A stretch of DNA of 64,000 nucleotides. Origin: Pseudomonas sp. TH31. GTDB taxonomy: Bacteria > Pseudomonadota > Gammaproteobacteria > Pseudomonadales > Pseudomonadaceae. A program made the translations under genes and the position numbers. This document shows positions 17,361 through 26,214 of this stretch, in pieces. Every line of letters starts with the position of its first letter. The stretch's first letter is position 1. The stretch covers positions 62,001-126,000 of the forward strand of contig NZ_JAEKEZ010000033.1 of NCBI RefSeq assembly GCF_016650815.1. Reading direction: 5' to 3'. The notes under the pieces were generated by a model, which saw nothing but the letters and a program-made list of their open reading frames with translations, had not been told where the DNA came from and did no database searches.

Positions 17361-18944
17361 TCAGATCACAAAAAAGCCGTGCGTGGCGTCGCGGGCCAGT
17401 TGGGCCACCAGGCCGAACTCCCAATCCAGATAGGCTTGCAGCGCTTCGCGCGGGTTATCGGTGCCTTCGTATGGGCGGCGATAGCGGTCGATGCGCGGCG
17501 AAGCCAGATGACTTTCGCCTTCTTCCAGCGGCTGTTGCGCCGCGATCCAGCTGGCGGTGCCGCCCTTGAGCAGGAACACCGGTTTGCCGGTCAGGGCCTC
17601 GACGTCGGCGACGGCCAGCCGTGCCAACTGGCTGCTGCCGCAGGTCAGTACGTAGCGTTGCGCGGGCGGTACGTTATCGAGCGCTTCACACAGTTGCCCG
17701 CGCAGTGCCCACCACGCGCCGGGGATATGGCGTTTGACGTAGTTGGCGCTGCTGGTGAAATCGAGCACCACGCTATCGCCGTGGGTCAGCCAGTCGACCA
17801 GGGTTTCGACGCTGATTTCTTCGGCTTGCTGCGGTGCAGGAACCGGCGCCTGCCAGGGACATTTTTCGCTGAAATGCGCAGGCTGCAGGTCATCCAGCAC
17901 ATGCACCTCCCAACCCAGTTGCGAGAGCCAGGACGCCGACATGTTGGCGCGCACGCCGTCGTCATCCACCAGCACCAGCCGCGCACCGCGCACGCTGGCG
18001 AAATGGTCGGTTTCCTGCACCAGTTGGCCGCCGGGTGTCGAGCGGGCGGTGGGCAGGTGGCCATTTTCAAATTCTTCCGGCGTGCGGACGTCGAACAGGT
18101 AGGTGCTGCGCGTCGATTCCTGCTGCCAGCGCTGAAGATCAGCCAGGGTCGCACGGCCTACAAGCGCTTTGTCGGCAACGCGGCGGGCATCCCGGGCGGC
18201 GATGTGACGATGTTCCTCGCTGGTCGGGGCGAACCGGCGGGACTGGCCGTGTTGCAGCGTTTGACCGGCCAGGGTCCAGCCTATGGTGCCGTTGCGCAGG
18301 GCTGAAACCGGGTTGGCAATCCCTGAGTTGATCAACGATTGAGTGCCGATGATGCTGCGGGTGCGTCCGGCGCAGTTGACGATGATCCGTGTCGCCGGGT
18401 CCGGCGCCAGTTCGCGAGCGCGCAACACCAGTTCCGCCCCCGGTACGCTGATGCCGGTGGGAATGCTCATGGTCTGGTATTCGTCGAAACGCCGAGCGTC
18501 GAGCACCACCACGTCGGCCTCGTTGTCGAGCAGCGCTTGAACTTCTTCTGCCGCCAGGGATGGTGTGTGACGCTGGCTTTCCACCAGTTCACCGAACGCC
18601 TTGCTCGGCACGTTGACGTCGATAAACAGCTCGCCACCGGCACGGTGCCAACCATCGAGGCCTCCTTCCAATAAGCGGACATTGACGTAGCCGAGCCCTC
18701 GCAGGCGTTCAGCAGCGACTTGTGCCAGGCCTTCACCGTTGTCGTAGACCGTCACCGGGGTATCGAACCGTGGAATCCGCGAATACACCTCAAGCTCAAG
18801 TTTCGACAAGGGAATATTCGCCGCGAACAATGGGTGCGCCTCGGCAAAGGGCGCTTCTTCGCGCACATCAATCAGGGCCAGTTCCTGTTTGTTCAGCAGT
18901 GCCTTTCGAATCTCGGCGAAAGAGCGGATCAGTTGGGTGCTCAT
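17361..18944 (-). CDS. Four-domain rhodanese-type sulfurtransferase
   Basis: A 527-residue protein made of four rhodanese domains (about residues 1-110, 130-240, 265-375 and 390-490). Rhodaneses move sulfane sulfur through an active-site cysteine. Here only domain 2 (NCAGRTRS, Cys191) and domain 4 (TCGSSQLA, Cys435) have the cysteine. Domains 1 and 3 have YDNGEG and VDDDGVRA at that place and are likely structural. ATG 18944 overlaps the stop of the 3-mercaptopropionate dioxygenase gene by four bases. A relative forms the N-terminal half of the fusion protein at 51590. The persulfide donor and acceptor are unknown. Confidence 0.85.
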   Translation of the reverse strand: MSTQLIRSFAEIRKALLNKQELALIDVREEAPFAEAHPLFAANIPLSKLELEVYSRIPRFDTPVTVYDNGEGLAQVAAERLRGLGYVNVRLLEGGLDGWHRAGGELFIDVNVPSKAFGELVESQRHTPSLAAEEVQALLDNEADVVVLDARRFDEYQTMSIPTGISVPGAELVLRARELAPDPATRIIVNCAGRTRSIIGTQSLINSGIANPVSALRNGTIGWTLAGQTLQHGQSRRFAPTSEEHRHIAARDARRVADKALVGRATLADLQRWQQESTRSTYLFDVRTPEEFENGHLPTARSTPGGQLVQETDHFASVRGARLVLVDDDGVRANMSASWLSQLGWEVHVLDDLQPAHFSEKCPWQAPVPAPQQAEEISVETLVDWLTHGDSVVLDFTSSANYVKRHIPGAWWALRGQLCEALDNVPPAQRYVLTCGSSQLARLAVADVEALTGKPVFLLKGGTASWIAAQQPLEEGESHLASPRIDRYRRPYEGTDNPREALQAYLDWEFGLVAQLARDATHGFFVI

Positions 18945-19549
18945 AAGGCTTGGCTCTCTTTGGACAGATCCCAGATGTTGGGGAGAAAGGCGTTGGAATA
19001 ACCGGAGATGAACAGTTTTTCGCTGCCGTCGGGCTGATACACCGCGCGGCGCACCGCACCAATATTGGCGCCGTAGACATGGATGCTGATGGAGACTTGA
19101 TCTTCAAAGGCGTTGCTGACCTGATGAATGTCGCCAATCTTGGGCGACACGGCTTCGACCTGGCCTGGCAGCAATTGAATCCGGTTGCCCTCGGGCAGCA
19201 ACGTGCCGTCGGTATGGCGTGCAAACCCCTGGGAGTATTCCGCGCCGCGCAACATGCCGATCAGGCCCCAGACCCGATGATCGTGGATCGGCGTGTGTTG
19301 CCCAGGCCCCCAGACAAAACTGACGACACTGAAACGTTGCCGTGAATCGGCATGCAACAGAAATTGCTGATAGCGCTCGGGGTCGGGGCGGGCAAAGTCT
19401 TCCGGCAGCCAGTCGTCATGGCTGACCAGTTGGCCAAGCAGCTTGCCGCCGCGATGCAGCAAGTCGCCTTCGCGCGGGTTGCTGTCGATCAATTCCGCCA
19501 GGGCGCCTATGAATGCTCTGAGTCTCTCCGGGTGTCGGGCCTGGGTCAT
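18941..19549 (-). CDS. 3-mercaptopropionate dioxygenase (cysteine dioxygenase family)
   Basis: A 202-residue cupin thiol dioxygenase very close in sequence pattern to P. aeruginosa PA2602, the characterised 3-mercaptopropionate dioxygenase. It converts a thiol to a sulfinate with Fe(II) and O2. Visible residues are the iron ligands in TPIHDHRVWG and GDIHQVSN, plus the catalytic His-Tyr in SISIHVYGANIG. The bacterial Arg-type N-terminus SRQRFSVVSFVWGPG suggests 3-mercaptopropionate over cysteine. ATG 19549 follows GGAATTGCC; an earlier in-frame ATG adds 13 residues. It is the first gene of the operon and divergent from a LysR gene. Confidence 0.85.
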   Translation of the reverse strand: MTQARHPERLRAFIGALAELIDSNPREGDLLHRGGKLLGQLVSHDDWLPEDFARPDPERYQQFLLHADSRQRFSVVSFVWGPGQHTPIHDHRVWGLIGMLRGAEYSQGFARHTDGTLLPEGNRIQLLPGQVEAVSPKIGDIHQVSNAFEDQVSISIHVYGANIGAVRRAVYQPDGSEKLFISGYSNAFLPNIWDLSKESQAL

Positions 19550-19779
19550 GGCAATTCCATCGTTCGTTTCGAAAGTTGTTGTGATCATCTAAGCATAATG
19601 ATCGTTCTTAATATGCTAATTTTTAATGATTAGGTTATAGCTGAAAGGAATTTAGAACCCGATTGAATAGCGTTAGACGTTATCGATAGAGGCGCTGAAG
19701 CGCTTCGGGCTATCCAGATTCCAACAATCGAACTATGCTTTTCAGACATCTTATTGACTGTTCTCTATGTGCGGGCCAA
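19550..19779. promoter_or_regulatory. Divergent promoter region between 3MDO operon and LysR gene
   Basis: The 230-bp divergent gap is AT-rich around 19585-19640 (ATGATCGTTCTTAATATGC and TAATTTTTAATGATTAGG), as expected for a LysR-type operator with promoters in both directions. No exact binding site is assigned. Confidence 0.4.
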
Positions 19780-20685
19780 ATGAAAATTGATGATATCGAT
19801 GCCTTCGTCGAGGTGATTCGTTGCCAGTCCATCAGCCATGCGGCGGAGTCGTTGCAGCTGACTCAGCCGGCCATTACGCGGCGCGTGCAAAACTTTGAAC
19901 AGGCGTTGGGCGTGGAGCTGTTCGACCGCAATACCAAACCGCTCAAGCCCACTTTGATCGGAACTCGGGTGTATGAACAGTGCCGTTTGATCCTGCGGGA
20001 GATGGATGCGCTGCGCGAACTCGTTGCCACCGACGCGCCGCCCACCGGGCTGCTGCGCCTGGGTGTCCCGCAAACCATCGGTGATGTGGTGCTGCTCGAT
20101 GCCCTCAAGCATCTGCGCGTCGAATACCCCGAGTTGCGCGCCCAAGTGGCGACGGGGTGGGGCAGTCAATTGGTTGGCAAGATCGAACGCGGTGAGCTGG
20201 ATGCCGCGGCGGCGTTGTTCCCGGCGGGCAAGATTTTCCCGGACAACATCGTCGGCGAATCCATCGGCAAGATGGAACTGGTGGTGGTCTGCGCCAAGGC
20301 GCAAGTGCCCAAGCGTCCGTGCAAACTGGCCGACGTTTACCAGAATGGCTGGATTCTGAACCCCGACGGCTGTGGTTTCCGCGCCGGGTTACAACGCACC
20401 TTGTCGGATCAAGGCCTGGCCCTGCGGGTCAACCTGGAAACCTTTGGCACCGAATTGCAGTTGGGTCTGGTGGCCGATGGTCTGGGTCTCGGTCTGGTGC
20501 CGCGTCCGTTGCTGGAGCGCAGTGCGCATTTCGAGCAGTTGGCGGTGGTGCCGCTCAAGGATTTCAAACCGGTAATGGACCTGTGGCTGATCTACCCGCA
20601 CTTTCTCGGTAACCTGCAAGGGCCGGTCGATGCCTTTGGCAAACTGGTCGCCGGTTCGTTGCAGAAGATTAAGAGTGCGGCATGA
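19780..20685 (+). CDS. LysR-family transcriptional regulator
   Basis: A 301-residue LysR protein. The N-terminal winged helix-turn-helix (MKIDDIDAFVEV, SISHAAESLQLTQPAITRRV, LGVELFDRN) is followed by a periplasmic-binding-like effector domain from about residue 90 (LLRLGVPQTIGDVVLL). ATG 19780 gives the standard LysR N-terminus; an ATG at 19735 would add 15 unusual residues. It is divergent from the 3-mercaptopropionate dioxygenase operon and is its probable regulator, with a thiol or sulfur intermediate as possible effector (inference). Confidence 0.85.
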   Translation: MKIDDIDAFVEVIRCQSISHAAESLQLTQPAITRRVQNFEQALGVELFDRNTKPLKPTLIGTRVYEQCRLILREMDALRELVATDAPPTGLLRLGVPQTIGDVVLLDALKHLRVEYPELRAQVATGWGSQLVGKIERGELDAAAALFPAGKIFPDNIVGESIGKMELVVVCAKAQVPKRPCKLADVYQNGWILNPDGCGFRAGLQRTLSDQGLALRVNLETFGTELQLGLVADGLGLGLVPRPLLERSAHFEQLAVVPLKDFKPVMDLWLIYPHFLGNLQGPVDAFGKLVAGSLQKIKSAA

Positions 20686-20805
20686 CGGCTGCGTGAAGAC
20701 ATAAAAAAAAATGATAATTAGCTTAGATTAAAATGTGCTTTTTATTATTTTTTGGCTTGCCATAGGCTGACTGGAGATCCTTAAGGCCATCCAGGAAGTT
20801 TTGCC

Positions 20806-21600
20806 ATGAGCAGCGTCAGCCCGTTATCCAGCGTCTCGAAAAATGTCCGCCAGCGCGTCACCCCCGAAGAATGGGAAGTGCGAGTCAAACTGGCGGCAGC
20901 TTATCGGTTGGCTGCCTTGTTCAAGTGGACCGATCACATCTACACCCATTTTTCCGCGCGGGTGCCAGGGCCGGAGGAACATTTCCTGATCAATGCCTTC
21001 GGGTTGTTGTTCGATGAAATCAGCGCCTCCAACCTGGTCAAGGTCGACATCGACGGCACCATCGTCGACGACCCTACCGGCCTGGGCATCAACTACGCCG
21101 GCTATGTGATTCACAGCGCCATTCATGGCGCGCGTCCCGACCTGCAAGCCGTCCTGCATACCCACACCCGCGACGGCATCGCTGTCTCGGCGCAGCGCGA
21201 CGGACTGTTGCCGATCTCTCAACATTCCATCGGTTTTTCCGGGCGAGTCGCCTACCACGGTTACGAAGGCATCGCCCTGGACCTGGACGAGCGCGAACGA
21301 CTGGTGGCGGACCTTGGGGACAAGAGTGTGCTGATCCTGCGTAACCACGGGTTGCTGACGGCGGGTGTCAGCGTCGAACACGCGTTCCAGCAACTGCACG
21401 TCCTGGAACGCGCCTGTAACATTCAGATCGCGGCGCAGGCGGGCGGCAACGCCGAGTTGATCTTCCCGCCAGCCGAGGTGGTGGCCAAGGTCGAGAAACA
21501 GGCCGAAGTGTTCAAAAGTGGTGATGGGCCGGGTGTGGCGCGGCACTGGAATGCGCTGATTCGGCAGTTGGAGCGTAGTGATACGGCCTATAAAGAGTGA
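20806..21600 (+). CDS. Class II aldolase/adducin-domain protein
   Basis: A 264-residue zinc-dependent class II aldolase/adducin-fold protein. Metal ligands are visible in LHTHTRDGIA (His-x-His) and LRNHGLLTAG (His), with the N-terminal DHIYTHFSARVPG phosphate or substrate loop. Family members act as fuculose-phosphate aldolases, decarboxylases or epimerases, and many pseudomonad copies in sulfur loci have no assigned substrate. AGGAAG precedes the start. The 120-bp AT-rich upstream gap probably holds its own promoter. A REP element follows. Confidence 0.8.
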   Translation: MSSVSPLSSVSKNVRQRVTPEEWEVRVKLAAAYRLAALFKWTDHIYTHFSARVPGPEEHFLINAFGLLFDEISASNLVKVDIDGTIVDDPTGLGINYAGYVIHSAIHGARPDLQAVLHTHTRDGIAVSAQRDGLLPISQHSIGFSGRVAYHGYEGIALDLDERERLVADLGDKSVLILRNHGLLTAGVSVEHAFQQLHVLERACNIQIAAQAGGNAELIFPPAEVVAKVEKQAEVFKSGDGPGVARHWNALIRQLERSDTAYKE

Positions 21601-21617
21601 CACGACACACCACAACC

Positions 21618-21711
21618 CCTGTGGGAGCGGGCTTGCTCGCGAAGGCGGTGTGTCAGTAAACACAATCGCTGAATGACACACCGCCTTCGCGAGCAAGCCC
21701 GCTCCCACAGG
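21618..21711. repeat. REP-type palindrome (GTGGGAG family)
   Basis: Arms of about 38 bases (CTGTGGGAGCGGGCTTGCTC onward through GCGGTGTGTCA) and their near-perfect inverse, in the convergent gap between the aldolase and DyP genes. Confidence 0.85.
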
Positions 21712-21727
21712 TTATGCGCCTTAACTG

Positions 21728-22675
21728 TTAAGGCGCGCGATCCGCGAGTTCTTCAAGCAAGTCTGCCGAAGGCACAAAGAACAAACCGCCCGTCACTGCC
21801 GTGCTGAAATCCAGCAAGCGGTCATAGTTGCCCGCCGGCCTGCCGACGAACATGTTCTCGAGCATCAGCTCAATGGGCTCTGGCGAACGGGCATAGCCGA
21901 TAAAGTAAGTACCGAATTCACCTGCGCCCGGGCGGCCGAACGGCATGTTGTCGCGCAGGATTTTCACTTCCTGGCCGTCCTTGGTGATGGTCGTCAACGC
22001 ACTGTGAGAGTTGGTCGGCTTGACCGAATCACCGAGCTCGATATCGGACAGTTTCGTTCGTCCGATAATGCGTTCCTGAGCCTCGACGGATAACGCATTC
22101 CACGCGGTCATTTTGTGCAGGTACTTCTGCACCAGCACATAGCTGCCGCCAGCGAACGCCGGATCTTCATCGCCGATGAGGGTGAACTCGGCCATGTGCC
22201 GATCATCCGGATTCTCCGTGCCGTCGACAAAACCGATGATGCTGCGCATGTCGAAATAACGGAAACCCTGCACCTCATCGACCACCGAAACCGCATCGTC
22301 CAAGGCCGAGAGCAACTGTGTGGCCAGCTCAAAACACAGGTCCATCTGATCCGCACGAATGTGCAGCAAGAGGTCACCCGGCGTCGCCACCGCGCGCCGT
22401 CCCTCCTCACCGAACTCGCGAAAGGCGTGCAGCGCAGCTGGGCGCGGGCCACCAAACAGGACGTTCCAGGCACTGGAACCAAAACCGCAGACACAGGACA
22501 AGTAACCGGTAGGCACGCGTTTACCGACGGAGCGGGTGAGGGCGGCGATGTCGCCGCACCAGCCCCGGACTTTTTCAGCGGCATCGCTGCCGGGCGCCAA
22601 TGTGGCCACGATGAAAATCGCGCTTTTGGTGATCGGGGCACAGACGGCTTGAGGATCAGGCGTTGGGTTGGTCAT
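21728..22675 (-). CDS. Dyp-type heme peroxidase
   Basis: A 314-residue class-B-like dye-decolorizing peroxidase. The signature GFVDGTENP (catalytic Asp of GxxDG) sits near the middle, followed by GGSYVLVQKYLHKMTAWNAL, and the distal Arg lies in a NMPFGRPG region. The enzyme uses H2O2 to oxidise aromatic or other compounds. No signal peptide is seen, so it should be cytoplasmic or encapsulated. No encapsulin gene is present. The start was set at MTNPTPD; two upstream in-frame ATG codons are also possible because no clear ribosome site is seen. Confidence 0.85.
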   Translation of the reverse strand: MTNPTPDPQAVCAPITKSAIFIVATLAPGSDAAEKVRGWCGDIAALTRSVGKRVPTGYLSCVCGFGSSAWNVLFGGPRPAALHAFREFGEEGRRAVATPGDLLLHIRADQMDLCFELATQLLSALDDAVSVVDEVQGFRYFDMRSIIGFVDGTENPDDRHMAEFTLIGDEDPAFAGGSYVLVQKYLHKMTAWNALSVEAQERIIGRTKLSDIELGDSVKPTNSHSALTTITKDGQEVKILRDNMPFGRPGAGEFGTYFIGYARSPEPIELMLENMFVGRPAGNYDRLLDFSTAVTGGLFFVPSADLLEELADRAP

Positions 22676-22767
22676 AGGTGTGAACGCTTTCATCGATGCG
22701 ACGTGCAAAGACAGTAGCAGGATAACGGCTGTGAATCAGCCCTCGAGACGCGCAGACAAACGGGAAA

Positions 22768-22857
22768 TGTGGGAGCGGGCTTGCTCGCGAAAACAATGTG
22801 TCAGGCAACATTGATATCGACTGACCAGATGCCTTCGCGAGCAAGCCCGCTCCCACA
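22768..22857. repeat. REP-type palindrome (GTGGGAG family)
   Basis: Arms TGTGGGAGCGGGCTTGCTCG and inverse. It is the first of three neighbouring REP units between the DyP and LLM genes. Confidence 0.8.
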
Positions 22858-22903
22858 AGGGGAGCGGTCGTGTACGCAAATGTTTTATACGACGACGAAC
22901 TAG

Positions 22904-22993
22904 TGTGGGAGCGAGCCTGCTCGCGAAGGCGCCTTGTCAGCCAGTATTGATGTTGAATGTAAAACCGCTTTCGCGAGCAGGCTCGCTCCCACA
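22904..22993. repeat. REP-type palindrome (GTGGGAG family, GAGCCTGC variant)
   Basis: Arms TGTGGGAGCGAGCCTGCTCG and inverse. It is the second unit of the cluster. Confidence 0.8.
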
Positions 22994-23040
22994 ATGAATC
23001 ATCGCCGAACACAAATTCTGCACACACACACAGCGGAGCC

Positions 23041-23072
23041 TGTGCAGGAGCAAAGCTCGCTCGCGAAGGGGG
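23041..23072 (+). repeat. Single REP arm
   Basis: TGTGCAGGAGCAAAGCTCGC with the following TCGCGAAGG is a lone half-element, without the inverted arm. It closes the REP cluster 30 bp from the LLM gene end. It is closest to the GTAGGAGCAAAGCTTGCTCG arms of the array at 35700. Confidence 0.55.
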
Positions 23073-23101
23073 CCTCACATCCAGCATCGAATCAAGCCGT
23101 C

Positions 23102-24189
23102 TCAGGCAACTTTTTCCGCCGCCTGCCGTTCCCGCTCTGCCACCAATTGGCGGGTCAATGGGATCAAACGCTTGCCATAATCGATCGCGTCGTTAAGTGG
23201 ATCAAAGCCGCGAATCAGGAACGTGGTAATGCCCAGGTCGTAATAGTCGAGCAACGCCTCAGCCACTTGTTCCGGGGTGCCGACCAGCGAGGTCGAGTTA
23301 CCTTGGGCGCCCAGCAGGCCGGCGATTCCGGTCCACAGTCGCTTGTCCAGTCGTGAGCCTTGGGCGGCGGCCGCCAATAGACGCCGAGAACCCTCGTTCG
23401 GTGGTTCGCGGCGGACAAATCCATTCTGTTCCGCCAGCGCCGTGGCCTGTTGCAGAATGCGCTCGGCTCGTTCCCAGGCTTGTGCTTCGGTGTCCGCCAG
23501 AATCGGCCGCAATGACAGGCTGAAGCGAATGCTGCGCCCATGCTTGGCCGCTTCGGCGCGCACCTGATTGACCACTTCACGCACCTGTTCATAGGTTTCA
23601 CCCCACAGCGCATAAACGTCCGCATGCTTGCCCGCCACCGCAATGGCCGCTGCTGACGAGCCGCCGAAATACAGTGGAATATGCGATTGCTGCGGTGATT
23701 TCACCGACGAGTACGCGCCATCGACCTGGTAGTACTTGCCGTTATAGTCGAAGGGCTTTTCACTGGTCCACTCCTGGCGCAGCACGTCGAGGTATTCATC
23801 GGTGCGGGCATAACGCTCGTCCTTGCCGATGTAGCTGCCATCGGCCCGCAGTTCGCGGTCGTCGCCACCGGTGATGATGTGCACGGCAGTGCGCCCGCCA
23901 TTGAACACATCGAGGGTGGTGAACTGGCGCGCAGCCAACGTTGGCGCGGCGAAACCGGGCGATGGGCAATCAGGAACTTCAGCTTTTTCGTCACGCTGGC
24001 GGCATGGGAGGCGATCAACGTGCTGTCCGGGCTGTTGGAGTGGAACGCCACCAGGGCGCGGTCGAAACCGGCCTCGTCATGGGCGCGGGCGACGGTCTCT
24101 ACATACTCGGGTTGCAAGACCGGGCCGCTGCGCGGGTGGATTTCCGAGGAATGGTGGCCGCCGATGTAGCCGATAAATTCGATGCTCAT
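23102..24189 (-). pseudogene. LLM-class flavin monooxygenase (SsuD-like), frameshifted by one base
   Basis: Two overlapping frames encode one protein of about 362 residues. The N-terminal part (MSIEFIGYIGGHHSSEIHPR, FDRALVAFHSNSPDS) reads to LKFLIAHRP. The second part reads LAARQFTTLDVFNGGRTAVH, IITGGDDRE and IPLYFGGSSAAAI to the stop. One extra C on the plus strand at 23955-23956 restores HRPGFAAPTLAAR, the usual active-site strand of SsuD-type alkanesulfonate monooxygenases. The enzyme would desulfonate an organosulfonate with FMNH2 and O2. It is divergent from the ABC transporter genes at 24552. Confidence 0.8.
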
Positions 24190-24551
24190 GCAGAGTTCCT
24201 TGTCATTGGATAGGCGAGATTCAAGCCTCCACCTGGCAGGGGGTCGGTCCGTGGTGTCGAAAGTAGGCGTAACGGGGCAGGGCTGTGAAATGCCGTTTTG
24301 TTCTAAGTTAATTATTAATTAAATGAATCATAATAAATTGCAGATATCAGAAATGCGCATTTTAGTCCACGCCATGGATTCAGGCAGCGGAGAACGCTGG
24401 CTGCAGACTTTAATTATGCAAATAATTTATCTGGATTGTTCTCTATCTGAGTTTTAATCATATTAGGTTATTCCCAAAAAGAATTTCACTGAGGTTTTTT
24501 ATGCGAATAGCATGAATCCGAAGCCATGTTCTTGATGAGGAAGGTAGCCTG
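24190..24551. promoter_or_regulatory. Divergent intergenic region between LLM gene and ABC transporter genes
   Basis: A gap of 362 bp without a gene. It is very AT-rich at 24300-24345 and contains TAAGTTAATTAT at 24304-24315, identical to 10833-10844 upstream of a TonB receptor. It probably holds promoters for both directions and a sulfur-regulator site (inference). Confidence 0.45.
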
Positions 24552-25424
24552 ATGACCGAAAAGACCTTTGATGCACAGAGCGCCAGCAGCTCGTTTTCAG
24601 TCAATAAGGCGGTTGATAGCCAAAGTGCGTCGAGGCTGCTCCCCAATTGGCTGAGAAACTGGCGAACCCCCGAGGTCTTCCTGCGCCTGCTCAGCCCGAT
24701 CGCGTTGCTGCTGTTGTGGGAGCTGGCGTCGCAGTTCGGCTTGATCCCGCAACGGATCATCGCCGCTCCGTCGCAAATCGGCGGCACGCTCTGGGCGATG
24801 ATCATCTCCGGGGAGCTGGGCAAGCATTTGCTGGTATCCCTGCAACGCGCGTTGTTGGGCTTGAGCATCGGGGTCAGCGTCGGCGTCGTCGCGGCGCTGA
24901 TCACCGGTCTGTCGAAGCGCGGCGAGGTGATCCTCGATTCGCCGATGCAGATGCTGCGCACCATTCCTTCGCTGGCGTTGGTGCCACTGTTCATTCTCTG
25001 GTTCGGCATCGGCGAGTTCACCAAGATCGCGCTGATCGTCACCGGCACCACTTTCCCGGTGTACCTGAACCTGTTCTCCGGCATTCGCAACATCGACCCC
25101 AAACTGATCGAGGCCGCCAACACCTTGGGCCTGAATCGTCGCGAGCTGATCTGGCACGTCATCCTGCCGGGCTCCTTGCCTTCGTTCTTTGTCGGCTTGC
25201 GCTATTCCCTGGGGATTTCCTGGCTGGCCCTGGTGTTCGTCGAGCAGATCAACACCACCGCCGGCATTGGCTTTCTGGCCAGTGATGCGCGGGACTTCAT
25301 GCGCACTGACGTGATCGTCATCTGCCTGCTGATTTACAGCGTCCTCGGTTTGTTGATCGACGGACTGATCCGCACGCTGGAGCGTTTCGCCCTGGCTTGG
25401 CGCCCATCTTTTGTGAGGAACTGA
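24552..25424 (+). CDS. Sulfonate-type ABC transporter permease (SsuC-like)
   Basis: A 290-residue inner-membrane permease with six or so hydrophobic segments starting near residue 45. The cytoplasmic EAA loop is visible as IEAANTLGLNRRELIWHVIL with PGSLPSFFVGLRYS, the site that docks with the ATPase. The extra N-terminal 35 residues are polar and rich in Ser and Gln. GAGGAAG lies upstream. It is followed after one base by the ATPase gene. It would carry an aliphatic sulfonate or related compound and is the only such permease in the window. Confidence 0.85.
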   Translation: MTEKTFDAQSASSSFSVNKAVDSQSASRLLPNWLRNWRTPEVFLRLLSPIALLLLWELASQFGLIPQRIIAAPSQIGGTLWAMIISGELGKHLLVSLQRALLGLSIGVSVGVVAALITGLSKRGEVILDSPMQMLRTIPSLALVPLFILWFGIGEFTKIALIVTGTTFPVYLNLFSGIRNIDPKLIEAANTLGLNRRELIWHVILPGSLPSFFVGLRYSLGISWLALVFVEQINTTAGIGFLASDARDFMRTDVIVICLLIYSVLGLLIDGLIRTLERFALAWRPSFVRN

Positions 25425-25425
25425 C

Positions 25426-26214
25426 ATGTCGACTATCGCGGCAAAAAACCTGCAATCAGACGCTCCGGTACAACTGCGCAACGTGGTGCGTCAGTTCGGT
25501 CAGCAACGGGTTATTGATGGCCTGGACCTGGACATCGCCCCAGGCGAGTTCGTCGCGCTGCTGGGGGCCAGCGGTTCCGGAAAAACCACGCTGCTGCGCA
25601 GCCTGGCCGGGCTCGACAGCATCGACAGTGGCCAGTTGTTGGTGCCCAAGGCCCGGGCGGCGGTGTTTCAGGAACCACGCCTGATGCCCTGGAAACGCGC
25701 CTGGAAAAACGTGATTCTCGGCCTGCGCGTCCCGGACGCCAAGGCCCGTGCGGTGCAGGCCCTGACCGAAGTCGGGTTGGCCCACAGACTGGAAGCCTAC
25801 CCGGCGACACTCTCCGGCGGTGAAGCGCAACGGGTCGCACTGGCCCGAGGCTTGGTGCGCGAGCCGAAGCTGTTGCTGCTCGACGAGCCGTTTGCCGCCC
25901 TCGATGCCCTGACCCGGATCAAGATGCATCGGCTCATCATCGAATTGTGGCGTAAACATACCCCGGCGGTGCTGCTGGTGACCCACGATGTCGACGAAGC
26001 AATCCTGTTGGCCGACCGGGTGATTGTGCTGGCCAACGGCAAGATTGCCGAGCAACTGACCATCGATTTGCCACGCGCTCGCGACACCGGACAGGAAGGT
26101 TTTCAGGCCATTCGTGCGCGGCTGTTGAGCCTGTTGGGCGTTGAGGTGGAAACTGCTGCGGTGGCGGAGCGTCAGGCAGTCACCCGCACGGTTCGGCGGT
26201 TTGCCCATGGTTAA
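25426..26214 (+). CDS. Sulfonate-type ABC transporter ATP-binding protein (SsuB-like)
   Basis: A 262-residue ATPase with Walker A (GASGSGKTT) near residue 48, a Q-loop (AAVFQEPRLMPWK), the ABC signature LSGGEAQRVALARGL, Walker B LLLLDEP and the H-loop LLVTHDVDEA. These order and spacing features match SsuB/TauB. It powers the permease at 24552. It overlaps the following binding-protein gene by eight bases, so the three form one operon. Confidence 0.88.
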   Translation: MSTIAAKNLQSDAPVQLRNVVRQFGQQRVIDGLDLDIAPGEFVALLGASGSGKTTLLRSLAGLDSIDSGQLLVPKARAAVFQEPRLMPWKRAWKNVILGLRVPDAKARAVQALTEVGLAHRLEAYPATLSGGEAQRVALARGLVREPKLLLLDEPFAALDALTRIKMHRLIIELWRKHTPAVLLVTHDVDEAILLADRVIVLANGKIAEQLTIDLPRARDTGQEGFQAIRARLLSLLGVEVETAAVAERQAVTRTVRRFAHG

